A stretch of DNA of 12,000 bases from DATLCI01 sp046714215 (GTDB lineage Bacteria; Acidobacteriota; Terriglobia; Terriglobales; Acidobacteriaceae): NCBI GenBank assembly GCA_046714215.1, contig JBKKBM010000244.1:1-12000 (forward strand), given 5' to 3'. This document shows positions 1-7,455 of this stretch, one piece after another; the first letter of the stretch is position 1, and the number at the start of each line of letters is the position of its first letter. A program made the position numbers and the translations under genes. The notes below the pieces were generated by a model. That model was not told the DNA's origin. It saw nothing but the letters and a program-made list of their open reading frames with translations, and made no database searches.

Positions 1-2
1 GG

Positions 3-2873
3 GTGATTACTTCCGGCGGCAACCGAATCCTCCACGCCTACGGCACCAACAATCTCTTTGTCGGTCTCAATGCCGGCAACTTCACCATGACCGGCAGCGG
101 CAACACCGCCGCCGGAGGCAATGCCTTGCTTGCAAACACCACGGGCAGCAGCAATGCCGCCTTCGGGTTTTCCGCCCTTAAGTTCAATACCACCGGGATC
201 AACAACACGGCCTCCGGTGATAATGCGCTCACATCCAACACCACTGGAGGCTACAACACCGCCGTTGGCCAAGGCGCGCTCTTGGCCAACACCACGGGTT
301 TTCACAACGCCGCCGTAGGCGCCTCGGCGCTTCAAGACAACAACGCCCCGTATAACTCTGCGCTCGGCGCATTTTCCCTGCTCAGCAACACCACCGGCTC
401 CGACAACACCGCAGTGGGCGAATCGGCGTTGCTCGCCAATACCACCGGTTCCATCAACATCGCTGTGGGATCTCTCTCGCTGGCCAGCAACACCGTGGGC
501 AATCAGAACGTTTCTATTGGGTTTGAGGCTCTCTACCAGAACACGACCGGGGCGAACAACACCGCGGTTGGTTTTCAAGCCGGGCGTACTCCTACCTTCG
601 CGAACGCCAATACCACAGGTTCTAACAACACGTTTATCGGATTCGACGCCGGCCCCGGCACTACCACTCAACTCACCAATGCCACTGCCATCGGCGCCAA
701 CGCGCTGGTCTCGGCCAGCAATTCCCTGGTCCTCGGCGACAGCGCGGTCAATGTGGGAATCGGCACCACTACCCCCACACAGAAGCTTCACGTCGTCGGC
801 AACGTGTTAGCCAGCGGCTCCGTCACGGCAGGAAGCTTTATCGGCGATGGCTCCGGCCTCACCGGCCTCACCGGAGCGCAGACGGGAACCGCCAATACTT
901 TCACCGCCGCCCAGACTTTCAACGCCACCATCAATCTTTCCACCACGTCTTCCGCCACCGCCGGCGTGGTCACTTCAGCGGGCAACCGCTTCCTCCACGC
1001 CTTTGGCACGGACAACACTTTTGTCGGCGTGAACGCCGGCAATTTCACTCTCACCGGCGATGGGAATACCGCCGTGGGCAAAGCCGCTCTTACCAGCAAC
1101 GCCTCCGGCCGCTACAACACCGCCAGCGGCATGTCGGCCCTGCAGAACAACCTCTCCGGCTGGAACAACACCGCCAACGGGCTCCAATCCCTCTACAACA
1201 ACTCGAGCGGCACGAGCAACACCGCCATCGGGCGGCAAGCCCTTTTCGGCAACTCGACCGGCACCGCCAACACGGCCCTGGGCATGTACTCCGGATACAC
1301 AGCGACCCCGGCCAACGCCAACACCACTGGCACTTTCAACACATACCTTGGCTATGGTGCCGGACCGGGCACCACCGCCCAACTCACCAATGCCACCGCC
1401 ATCGGCGCCAATGCATTGGTCTCGCAAAGCAATTCTCTGATCTTGGGCGACAGCTCCGTACGCGTGGGCGTTGGGACCGCGGCCCCCACGGCCCGCCTCG
1501 AGGTATCGGCGCCCGCCAGCGCCAGCCTGCCGGTACTGCGCGTGTCCGCCGTGGGCAATCTGCCTAACAATGACGTCTTCCGCTTCCAGATCAGCGGGGT
1601 CTCCAACGGCTTCCGCATGTTCCAGGACTCAACCGGAGAAGTCATCTACAACTTCGCTGACGGACGCGTGGGCCTGGGGACCAGCTCTCCCGTAGCGCGC
1701 TTCCAGATCCTGTCTAACTCGTCGGCGACGGTGCCCATCCTGCTGGTGAGCGCCGTGGGTTCCATCCCGAACAACAACATCTTCAAGATCCAGGTGAACG
1801 GATTTTCCAACGGTTTCCAGATGTTCCAGGACGCGAACAGCCAATTGATGTACACCTTTGACGACGGACTGATGGGAGTGGGCGGCTTGCCTTCGGCGCG
1901 GCTGCAAGCGGAGGCGCCGGCCTCCACGAGCAGGTCAGTGTTCAAGGTAGTGTCGCAGGGATCGCTCGCCAACAACGACATCATCCGTGCGCAGATCAAC
2001 GGAGTCACCAGCGGCTTCCGCATGTTTCAGGACGCGGGCAGCAACGTACGTTACACCTTTGAGAACGGCTTCGTAGGCATTGGCACGGGGGCGCCCACGC
2101 AACCCCTTGAAGTTGCAGGCACCGTCTACTCGACCACCGGCGGCTTCAAGTTCCCGGATGGCACCACGCAAACCACCGCGGCCAGCGGCGGCGGCGGCGG
2201 CGGCGGTGACATCACCGGCGTCACCGCCGGCGACGGTCTCACCGGCGGCGGCCTCAGCGGAGATGTCGCGCTGCAGGTAAGCTCGAACGTCGCCCGTAAG
2301 GACGTCAACAACAACTTCACCACCACGCAGACCATCACCGGGTCGCTGTTGGTCTCGGGAAATGGCAGCTTCGGCGGCACCATCACGAAGGGCGCAGGCT
2401 CTTTCAAGATCGACCACCCGCTCGATCCCGCTCGCAAGTACCTGTCCCACTCCTTCGTCGAAAGTCCCGACATGAAGAACGTATACGACGGGGTCATCGT
2501 GCTCAACGAGCACGGTGAAGCCTGGGTGCAACTGCCTGATTACTTCAGCGCACTGAATAAGGATTTTCGTTATCAGCTCACCTGTGTGGGTGGCTTTGCA
2601 CCCGTTTACATTGCCCAGAAGGTCGCGGAAAACCGCTTCAAGATCGCCGGCGGCCGGGGCGGGCTCGAAGTCTCCTGGCAGATCACCGGCGTCCGGCAAG
2701 ACGCCTATGCCAACGCTCATCGCATTCCGGTCGAAGAGGAAAAGACTGGGGCGCAGCAGGGGACGTTTATCCATCCCGAGCTCTTCCCGCAACCCGCGTC
2801 CGGAGCAACTCCTTTAACAGCGAAAACACGGACCGAACCGAGCACCGCCGTAGCCACTAAAAACGAACGCTAA
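3..2873 (+). CDS. Large beta-roll repeat surface protein, 5' partial
   Basis: The visible 956 residues are the C-terminal part of a probable secreted or cell-surface repeat protein; its exact role is unknown. In order, there is a first head module of 17-residue repeats (about residues 28-196), a 'VGIGTTTPT' linker and a 'GSGLTGL' segment, a second shorter head module (about 322-497), three 67-68-residue repeats (498-700), a 'KFPDGTTQTTAA' linker with seven glycines, and a C-terminal globular domain (about 798-930). The head units resemble the left-handed beta-roll of YadA/haemagglutinin-type heads, and the linkers resemble those of phage-tail-like and S74-type proteins, but no endosialidase-chaperone domain is seen. 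The GTG at position 3 aligns with an internal Val codon (GTG, 966) in the second module, so the real start and any signal peptide lie upstream. The gene ends in tandem TAA TAG stops. Being coding is near certain; the surface role is inferred. Confidence 0.85.
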   Translation: MITSGGNRILHAYGTNNLFVGLNAGNFTMTGSGNTAAGGNALLANTTGSSNAAFGFSALKFNTTGINNTASGDNALTSNTTGGYNTAVGQGALLANTTGFHNAAVGASALQDNNAPYNSALGAFSLLSNTTGSDNTAVGESALLANTTGSINIAVGSLSLASNTVGNQNVSIGFEALYQNTTGANNTAVGFQAGRTPTFANANTTGSNNTFIGFDAGPGTTTQLTNATAIGANALVSASNSLVLGDSAVNVGIGTTTPTQKLHVVGNVLASGSVTAGSFIGDGSGLTGLTGAQTGTANTFTAAQTFNATINLSTTSSATAGVVTSAGNRFLHAFGTDNTFVGVNAGNFTLTGDGNTAVGKAALTSNASGRYNTASGMSALQNNLSGWNNTANGLQSLYNNSSGTSNTAIGRQALFGNSTGTANTALGMYSGYTATPANANTTGTFNTYLGYGAGPGTTAQLTNATAIGANALVSQSNSLILGDSSVRVGVGTAAPTARLEVSAPASASLPVLRVSAVGNLPNNDVFRFQISGVSNGFRMFQDSTGEVIYNFADGRVGLGTSSPVARFQILSNSSATVPILLVSAVGSIPNNNIFKIQVNGFSNGFQMFQDANSQLMYTFDDGLMGVGGLPSARLQAEAPASTSRSVFKVVSQGSLANNDIIRAQINGVTSGFRMFQDAGSNVRYTFENGFVGIGTGAPTQPLEVAGTVYSTTGGFKFPDGTTQTTAASGGGGGGGDITGVTAGDGLTGGGLSGDVALQVSSNVARKDVNNNFTTTQTITGSLLVSGNGSFGGTITKGAGSFKIDHPLDPARKYLSHSFVESPDMKNVYDGVIVLNEHGEAWVQLPDYFSALNKDFRYQLTCVGGFAPVYIAQKVAENRFKIAGGRGGLEVSWQITGVRQDAYANAHRIPVEEEKTGAQQGTFIHPELFPQPASGATPLTAKTRTEPSTAVATKNER
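84..590 (+). repeat. Array 1: ten 17-residue head repeats
   Basis: Units start at 84, 135, 186, 237, 288, 339, 387, 438, 489 and 540. Each is 51 bases except the unit at 339, which is 48 bases (16 residues, begins NNAPYN). The protein consensus is about NTTGxxNTAVGxxALxx, with the NTTG, N-T-A and VG positions most constant. The DNA copies have diverged, so selection seems to hold the protein pattern rather than the DNA. The rhythm fits one turn or strand pair of a left-handed beta-roll, as in trimeric-autotransporter heads, although those usually have units of about 14-15 residues. Confidence 0.85.
1047..1301 (+). repeat. Array 2: five 17-residue head repeats
   Basis: Five 51-base units start at 1047, 1098, 1149, 1200 and 1251. 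They follow the same protein pattern as the first array, but with NASG, NLSG, NSSG and NSTG in place of NTTG. The array has the same flanks as array 1: an upstream 'TSxGNRxLHAxGT' block and a downstream 'QLTNATAIGANALVS' block. It therefore looks like a shortened copy of the same module. Confidence 0.85.
1494..2102 (+). repeat. Three tandem 67-68-residue repeats
   Basis: Copies lie at 1494-1697 (68 codons), 1698-1898 (67) and 1899-2102 (68). Each begins with R-[LF]-[EQ] and contains the motifs [LP]-[AP]-N-N-[DN]-[VI]-[FI] and G-F-[RQ]-M-F-Q-D. Each then has a Y-[NT]-F-x-[DN]-G segment and closes with a V-G-[ILV]-G-type turn. The phase is fixed by the GFxMFQD codons at 1608, 1812 and 2013. I do not recognise a named domain; the unit could be a small beta-rich stalk or adhesion repeat. 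Confidence 0.8.
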
Positions 2874-2881
2874 TAGCCCAG

Positions 2882-2912
2882 CGGACCAGCACAGCGGTCC
2901 GAGGTCTGTTTT
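2882..2912 (+). terminator. Weak hairpin with short T run between repeat protein and TonB receptor
   Basis: CGGACC (2882-2887) pairs perfectly with GGTCCG (2896-2901) across an 8-base loop. A run of four T follows at 2909-2912, seven bases after the stem. The stem is short and the T run is displaced, so this could be a weak or attenuating terminator or just an intergenic hairpin. It lies between the tandem stops and the next gene's Shine-Dalgarno. Confidence 0.3.
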
Positions 2913-2940
2913 GCTGTATCGATTCACCCAGAGGAGAGAC

Positions 2941-5900
2941 ATGAGCCGCAATCATCGCCGGATTCCCACCATCGCGATGCTGCTCTGTCTGCTTCCCGTG
3001 CTGGCTGCCGCGCAGAGCGGGACCGTTTACGGCACCGTCAACGATGACCAGGGGAAGGCCGCTCGCGGCGTCCAGGTCGCGCTGGAAAATCCTAAGATCG
3101 GCTTTCGCCAACGCACCACCACCGCCGCCGACGGCGGCTTCCGCTTCCGTGAGGTGCCGCCTGCGTCCGGCTACCAGGTGACCGCCCTCATCCAGCAAAA
3201 GGTGGTGTCCGCACGTTCGCTCAACTTGAACGTGGGCGACCACAAGGAAGTTTGGCCGCCGCTCGTCATCCTGCCTCCGGCAGAAAAGCCGACGGTATCC
3301 CCAGACTCCACGCCCTCGCTCGCGACCGCCGTCATTTATGGCCGCATCTTTGATTCCCGATTCAAACCACTGGCCGGAGCCGAGGTGAAGCTCCAGAATG
3401 AGACCAAGAACTTTTCCCAGGCGCAGGCTACGACCGAAGACGGAAGTTACCGGTTTGACCCCATCCCCGCGGGTGAAGGCTACCGGCTGGTTGCTACGGC
3501 GGGCGATCGGTCCGATGCTCGCTACCCCATCGAGGTCATGCCGGATGAAGAAAAGTATCTGCGTCCTCTGCTCCTCATCCCCGACAAGGCGGTGGCGGTC
3601 GAGGTGGTCAGCTCAGCCATCAGCGGCGTCATCACCGGTGATCAACTGCAGGCCCTGCCCCTATACAACCGGAACTTCCTTGCTCTGGGCCTGCTCACTC
3701 CGGAAACCCATGATGTGGAACAGGGTTCAGATCTCGCCGGGGCTTCCTTCAGCATCGCCGGAGCACGGGCCAGCAGCAATAACTTTCTCCTCGATGGCTC
3801 TGACAATGTAGCCTCCGGCAGCAATCAGGCCGTTCCCTTTCAAGTGAACGACTCCATCCAGGAGTTTCGCGTCATCTCCTCCAATGCACCGGCAGAGTTT
3901 GGCCGCAACCTCGGTGGCGTGGTCAATGTCGCTACCCACCGCGGCACCAGCGCCTTCCACGGCAGCGCCTACGGATACTTCGCCAACGATGCACTCAACG
4001 CCGACGGCCCTCTGTCGGTGTACAACGGCACTACTTTTAACCAGGCCGCCGCGTATGCCGGCTCGGCGACTCTCAGCAATCTCGGCACCGGCCCTCCGCC
4101 GGCGCCGCAAATCTCTTACTTTCCCTTGCGCTACAACGACTACGTCAATATCGCCCGCAATAACGGCTTTTGCACCAACTCCATCGTCGGCCCACTGCTT
4201 AATCCCTCCGGCTGCGTGGCCGCCAACGCCGGCGCCAACACTTTTTTTGACCCCGCGACCATTCGCGCAGCAAATGACCGGCGCAAATCCTCATTCGATT
4301 CCAAGCAGTTCGGGACCAGCGCCGGCGGACCTCTGAAGAAGGACAAGTTATTTGTCTTCGGCAGTTATGAAGGCACCCGCATCAACAACCCCAACCCCGT
4401 TTTCGAACGCGTGCCTACCGCTTTCGACAAGAGTTACAACCCCCTCAACGCTCCTACGTCATTCGCCTCCTTACCCACACCGCGGACCATGTTCAGCCCC
4501 ACCAGTCCCGACTACTTGCTGGCGCAGAAAGTGTTTTCGCTGTTCCCCGCGCCGAATGTTGTAGGTGTCCCGGGCGTCTTGGAATTCTTTCAGGGCGAAG
4601 CGCCGAACTACACCCATGTTCACAACATTCTCGCCCGCGCCGATTGGAGCAAGAGCGAGAAGACCGCGATCTCCCTCCGCTATGTGACGCAAGTGTTAGA
4701 GCAACTACATAATGCGTCACTCCCCGCCCCGGCCTCCCCCGGTGGGTATCCTGGCAATGGCGCGATTCGCCATGCCTTCAACCAGAACCTGGCCTTCGTC
4801 GTGAAGCAGACTCTGGGTGCCTCCATGATCAATGAGGCGAGGTTTGGCCTGAATCGCTTCAATGTCCGTGAGACCGCACAGGACGCCGCCTTCGACGCTC
4901 GCTCGTTGGGAGTCGCCAGCAACAACTTCCCGAACGCTGCCATGCCGACCATCCTGCTCAGTGGGCTCGACCCCCAGTACAGTGGCGCGTACTTAGGTCG
5001 GAATGGTGCCTTTGGCAGTTGGGCAGAAATATTGAACGGAGGGTTCCTGTCTCCGCAACCCAACCCCTCGCCCATGGCTCCGAGCCTCGACGGGCTCTTT
5101 CCCTTCGCGCGTATCGGTGCTCCCCTCAACACGCCCAGCGCCCGCATCGACACTACTTTCGCCTTTGCGGACAGCCTCAGCTTCGACCATGGCCGGCATG
5201 ACATGAAGCTCGGTTTCTCCTTCCGCATCCTCACCAACCGGGTTCGCAACGAAGCTTATCAGCGGGGCTTCATCTATTCTTCCAACATCGGCGCGTTCGG
5301 ACACGACAGCCAGAGCTGCAATCAGGTCTGCACAGCCCGGGTGGCCGATCCCTCCGTTGGCCCCTACAACGCACCGCCCAACGGCTTCCTTCGCCCTTCG
5401 TTCGATTTCGCCCGCTTCGATGATGCTCCTCTGGCTGGCGATTTCCACTCCCGGGCCTGGGCGGGTTTTTTCCAGGATGCATGGCGGGTCGGTACTCACA
5501 TCACCCTCAATCTGGGCGTGCGCTACGAATACTCTTCTCCACCCCAAGAAGCCTCGGGACGGACTTGGAACTTCGACCCGGTAGCCGGCGGGCTGGTCGC
5601 CACCAAGGGGTCGTCAGACACCGTCGATCCGTATGGCAACCGGTGCGGGTCCTCCCAGTTGTCAGACCGGATGTTTCCCTCCGGCGGCTTCCACCTTTCT
5701 CCTCCTGGCACCATCGTCTGGAAGACGAACTGCACTCCCAGCGGGAATCAAACCACGGTTCCGCCTAAGCGCATGGACTTCGCCCCGCGCTTAGGCATCG
5801 CTTGGGATGTGTTTGGTAACGGCAAAACCGTGGTACGCGCTGGCGCCGGGATGTTCTGGGACCAGTTGCCAGCCAGCTATCTGTCGCAGCTGATCTTCAA

Positions 5901-7299
5901 CCGCCCGGTGACCGGCAACAACGCGGTTTACGGACAGATTATCGATTCTCGCGCCTGTCCCACAGGGACTTTCGCGCTGCTGGCAACGGGATGCGGCCTG
6001 GGCAACAGCCTCATAAACCCTGGCCGCCGAAGCCAGAGCGATCTCGCCGGAACCCAGCCGAACAGTTTTTTCAGTGAAGCGGCGTTTCCATCCGCGATGT
6101 ATGCCCGTGACACCGCTAACTCCGGTACCCCGTACGCCCTGCAGACTAACCTCACGGTGCAACACCAGCTCTCCAACAAGCTAGCCGTGGAGGGGGGCTA
6201 CATCGGTACCCTGGGCCGGAGGTTGCCGGTGGTCTTCAACCGCCGGGCTGCCTCTGAATTGTCTTTCGCTGGCGGGGATCCACCCATTTACTCCTTCCCC
6301 GTGTTCACCATGACGAACCAGGGCGAGTCGGCCTACCATTCCTTTGTGGCGCGCTTGCGCGCGGCGCAGTGGCATGGCTTGCGCCTGAATTCCACGTATG
6401 TCTTTTCCCGGTCCGTGGATAATGCCTTGAGCGGCCTTTTCTACCCCGAGCCCGTCACGCCCGCTGCCATCGCCGCTCAGAAACTTGTTAGCACCGGCAA
6501 TCCCGGCAGTGCATGCTTTTTCCGCAGCACCCAGTTCGTGACCACTTGCATCCCCACCACGTTCCCCAGCATTGATCTCGGTGGCGGCGGTGCGCTCACC
6601 ACCACCGGCGCCGGCCAGATCCTGGTCACGCCCTATACCTTCTCGCAGGACCCATTCCATTTCTTATCTGACGACCGCGGACCCTCCGATTTCGACGTGC
6701 CCCACCGCCTCGTGCTGGATTACACCTGGGAGGTGCCTTCGCCGCGCAACGGATCCACTTGGTCAAAGTGGCTGGACCGCTGGTTTCTCAGCGGCATCTT
6801 CGTGGCGCAGGCCGGGCAGCCCTTTACTATTTTCTCCGCTCCACCCGCCGCAGCCGAATTGACACAGCGGGTGAATATTGTCGGTGGCGGTCCCACCTTC
6901 AACATGAGTGATCCCAATGCGGCCATCGTGAGCAATGCAACCAATGGTGTAGTGGCCGCGCTTCCCGGCTGTGATAATAGGTACCTCCTCGTGGATCCCG
7001 GGACCAATCGCCCCTTAAGTCCGCCTACCGCCTGCACGGGAAACTCAGGTCGCAACAGCTTTCGCGGGCCGGGCTACATCAATCTGGACTTCGCGGTGCA
7101 GAAGGGCTTCCTCGTCCAGGGGGAAAACAAGATGTTGATCTTCCGCGGCGAACTCTACAACCTGTTCAACCGCGCCAACTACTACAACCCCATCAGTAAA
7201 TTCAGTGCAGACGGTGTCAACGCAAGTCCGGAATTCGGCCAGATCAAGTCCGCCCATGATCCCCGGAAACTTCAGTTTGCCATGCGCTTCAGTTGGTAG
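2941..7299 (+). CDS. TonB-dependent receptor, Oar-like, with two N-terminal regulatory-like domains
   Basis: This is a predicted outer-membrane, TonB-energised transporter of 1452 residues; the substrate is unknown. The ATG at 2941 is chosen because GAGGAG lies just upstream (2931-2936) and a signal peptide follows at once: a basic start, a hydrophobic core, and a likely cut after LAAA at residue 24. A TTG in frame at 2911 would put extra residues ahead of that signal and lacks a good ribosome site. Two tandem carboxypeptidase-regulatory-like beta-sandwich domains follow (about 27-112 and 130-215). The plug (about 218-345) contains LPLYNRNF, SIAGARASSNNFLLDG and EFRVISSNAPAEFGR. The rest is a long beta-barrel ending in an aromatic residue (MRFSW), as is usual for barrel insertion. 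Several Cys pairs occur in predicted loops. No clear TonB box is visible. Family assignment is secure; similar proteins are often annotated as carboxypeptidase-regulatory-like or Oar proteins. Confidence 0.93.
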   Translation: MSRNHRRIPTIAMLLCLLPVLAAAQSGTVYGTVNDDQGKAARGVQVALENPKIGFRQRTTTAADGGFRFREVPPASGYQVTALIQQKVVSARSLNLNVGDHKEVWPPLVILPPAEKPTVSPDSTPSLATAVIYGRIFDSRFKPLAGAEVKLQNETKNFSQAQATTEDGSYRFDPIPAGEGYRLVATAGDRSDARYPIEVMPDEEKYLRPLLLIPDKAVAVEVVSSAISGVITGDQLQALPLYNRNFLALGLLTPETHDVEQGSDLAGASFSIAGARASSNNFLLDGSDNVASGSNQAVPFQVNDSIQEFRVISSNAPAEFGRNLGGVVNVATHRGTSAFHGSAYGYFANDALNADGPLSVYNGTTFNQAAAYAGSATLSNLGTGPPPAPQISYFPLRYNDYVNIARNNGFCTNSIVGPLLNPSGCVAANAGANTFFDPATIRAANDRRKSSFDSKQFGTSAGGPLKKDKLFVFGSYEGTRINNPNPVFERVPTAFDKSYNPLNAPTSFASLPTPRTMFSPTSPDYLLAQKVFSLFPAPNVVGVPGVLEFFQGEAPNYTHVHNILARADWSKSEKTAISLRYVTQVLEQLHNASLPAPASPGGYPGNGAIRHAFNQNLAFVVKQTLGASMINEARFGLNRFNVRETAQDAAFDARSLGVASNNFPNAAMPTILLSGLDPQYSGAYLGRNGAFGSWAEILNGGFLSPQPNPSPMAPSLDGLFPFARIGAPLNTPSARIDTTFAFADSLSFDHGRHDMKLGFSFRILTNRVRNEAYQRGFIYSSNIGAFGHDSQSCNQVCTARVADPSVGPYNAPPNGFLRPSFDFARFDDAPLAGDFHSRAWAGFFQDAWRVGTHITLNLGVRYEYSSPPQEASGRTWNFDPVAGGLVATKGSSDTVDPYGNRCGSSQLSDRMFPSGGFHLSPPGTIVWKTNCTPSGNQTTVPPKRMDFAPRLGIAWDVFGNGKTVVRAGAGMFWDQLPASYLSQLIFNRPVTGNNAVYGQIIDSRACPTGTFALLATGCGLGNSLINPGRRSQSDLAGTQPNSFFSEAAFPSAMYARDTANSGTPYALQTNLTVQHQLSNKLAVEGGYIGTLGRRLPVVFNRRAASELSFAGGDPPIYSFPVFTMTNQGESAYHSFVARLRAAQWHGLRLNSTYVFSRSVDNALSGLFYPEPVTPAAIAAQKLVSTGNPGSACFFRSTQFVTTCIPTTFPSIDLGGGGALTTTGAGQILVTPYTFSQDPFHFLSDDRGPSDFDVPHRLVLDYTWEVPSPRNGSTWSKWLDRWFLSGIFVAQAGQPFTIFSAPPAAAELTQRVNIVGGGPTFNMSDPNAAIVSNATNGVVAALPGCDNRYLLVDPGTNRPLSPPTACTGNSGRNSFRGPGYINLDFAVQKGFLVQGENKMLIFRGELYNLFNRANYYNPISKFSADGVNASPEFGQIKSAHDPRKLQFAMRFSW

Positions 7300-7300
7300 C

Positions 7301-7319
7301 GGGTCAACAGGTTGATCCC
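7301..7319 (+). terminator. Possible hairpin just after the TonB receptor
   Basis: GGGTCAA and TTGATCCC can pair with one bulged T and a four-base CAGG loop, starting two bases after the stop codon. There is no T run downstream, so intrinsic termination is doubtful. It may be a 3'-end stabilising hairpin. Confidence 0.25.
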
Positions 7320-7399
7320 ACCATCGCGTGGCCCGGGATTCAGCGCATTACCCAAGCTATGAACCACCTACCTCCAGCCTGTGCCGCACCCGCCTGCGC

Positions 7400-7405
7400 T
7401 ACAAT
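7400..7405 (+). promoter_or_regulatory. Possible -10 box for the MFS transporter
   Basis: TACAAT matches five of six bases of the sigma-70 -10 consensus and lies 51 bases before the GTG start. No convincing -35 hexamer is seen 16-18 bases upstream (the sequence there is close to GCCTGT). Transcription from here would begin inside the following polypyrimidine tract. Confidence 0.35.
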
Positions 7406-7406
7406 G

Positions 7407-7433
7407 CCTTTTCCTTTTCCCTTTTCCTTTCCT
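7407..7433 (+). repeat. 27-base polypyrimidine tract with mirror symmetry
   Basis: Every base from 7407 to 7433 on the + strand is C or T, arranged as CCTTTT-like units. Positions 7410-7430 form a perfect mirror repeat centred on C7420. Homopyrimidine mirror repeats can form intramolecular triplex DNA. Here the tract sits between a possible -10 box and the start of the transporter gene, so it would form the 5' end of the mRNA. A function is inferred only. Confidence 0.6.
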
Positions 7434-7455
7434 ATGACGGGAGCTTAACTTTTCG

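Noticed and set aside
3..5. GTG as the real start of the repeat protein
   Set aside because: It aligns with an internal Val codon of the second module at 966, has no visible ribosome site and no signal peptide follows.
84..1301. CRISPR-like or DNA satellite array
   Set aside because: The 51-base period is in frame, conserved at protein level and diverged at DNA level, with no spacer structure.
1935..2792. Long minus-strand open frame of 285 codons
   Set aside because: It lies wholly antisense to the repeat protein, shows no recognisable motif, and such shadows are expected in GC-rich coding DNA.
2911..2940. TTG at 2911 as start of the TonB receptor
   Set aside because: The ATG at 2941 has GAGGAG just upstream and begins a normal signal peptide.
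7434..7448. Five-codon ATG open frame before the transporter as a leader peptide
   Set aside because: It is too short, has no ribosome site, and shows no regulatory codon run.
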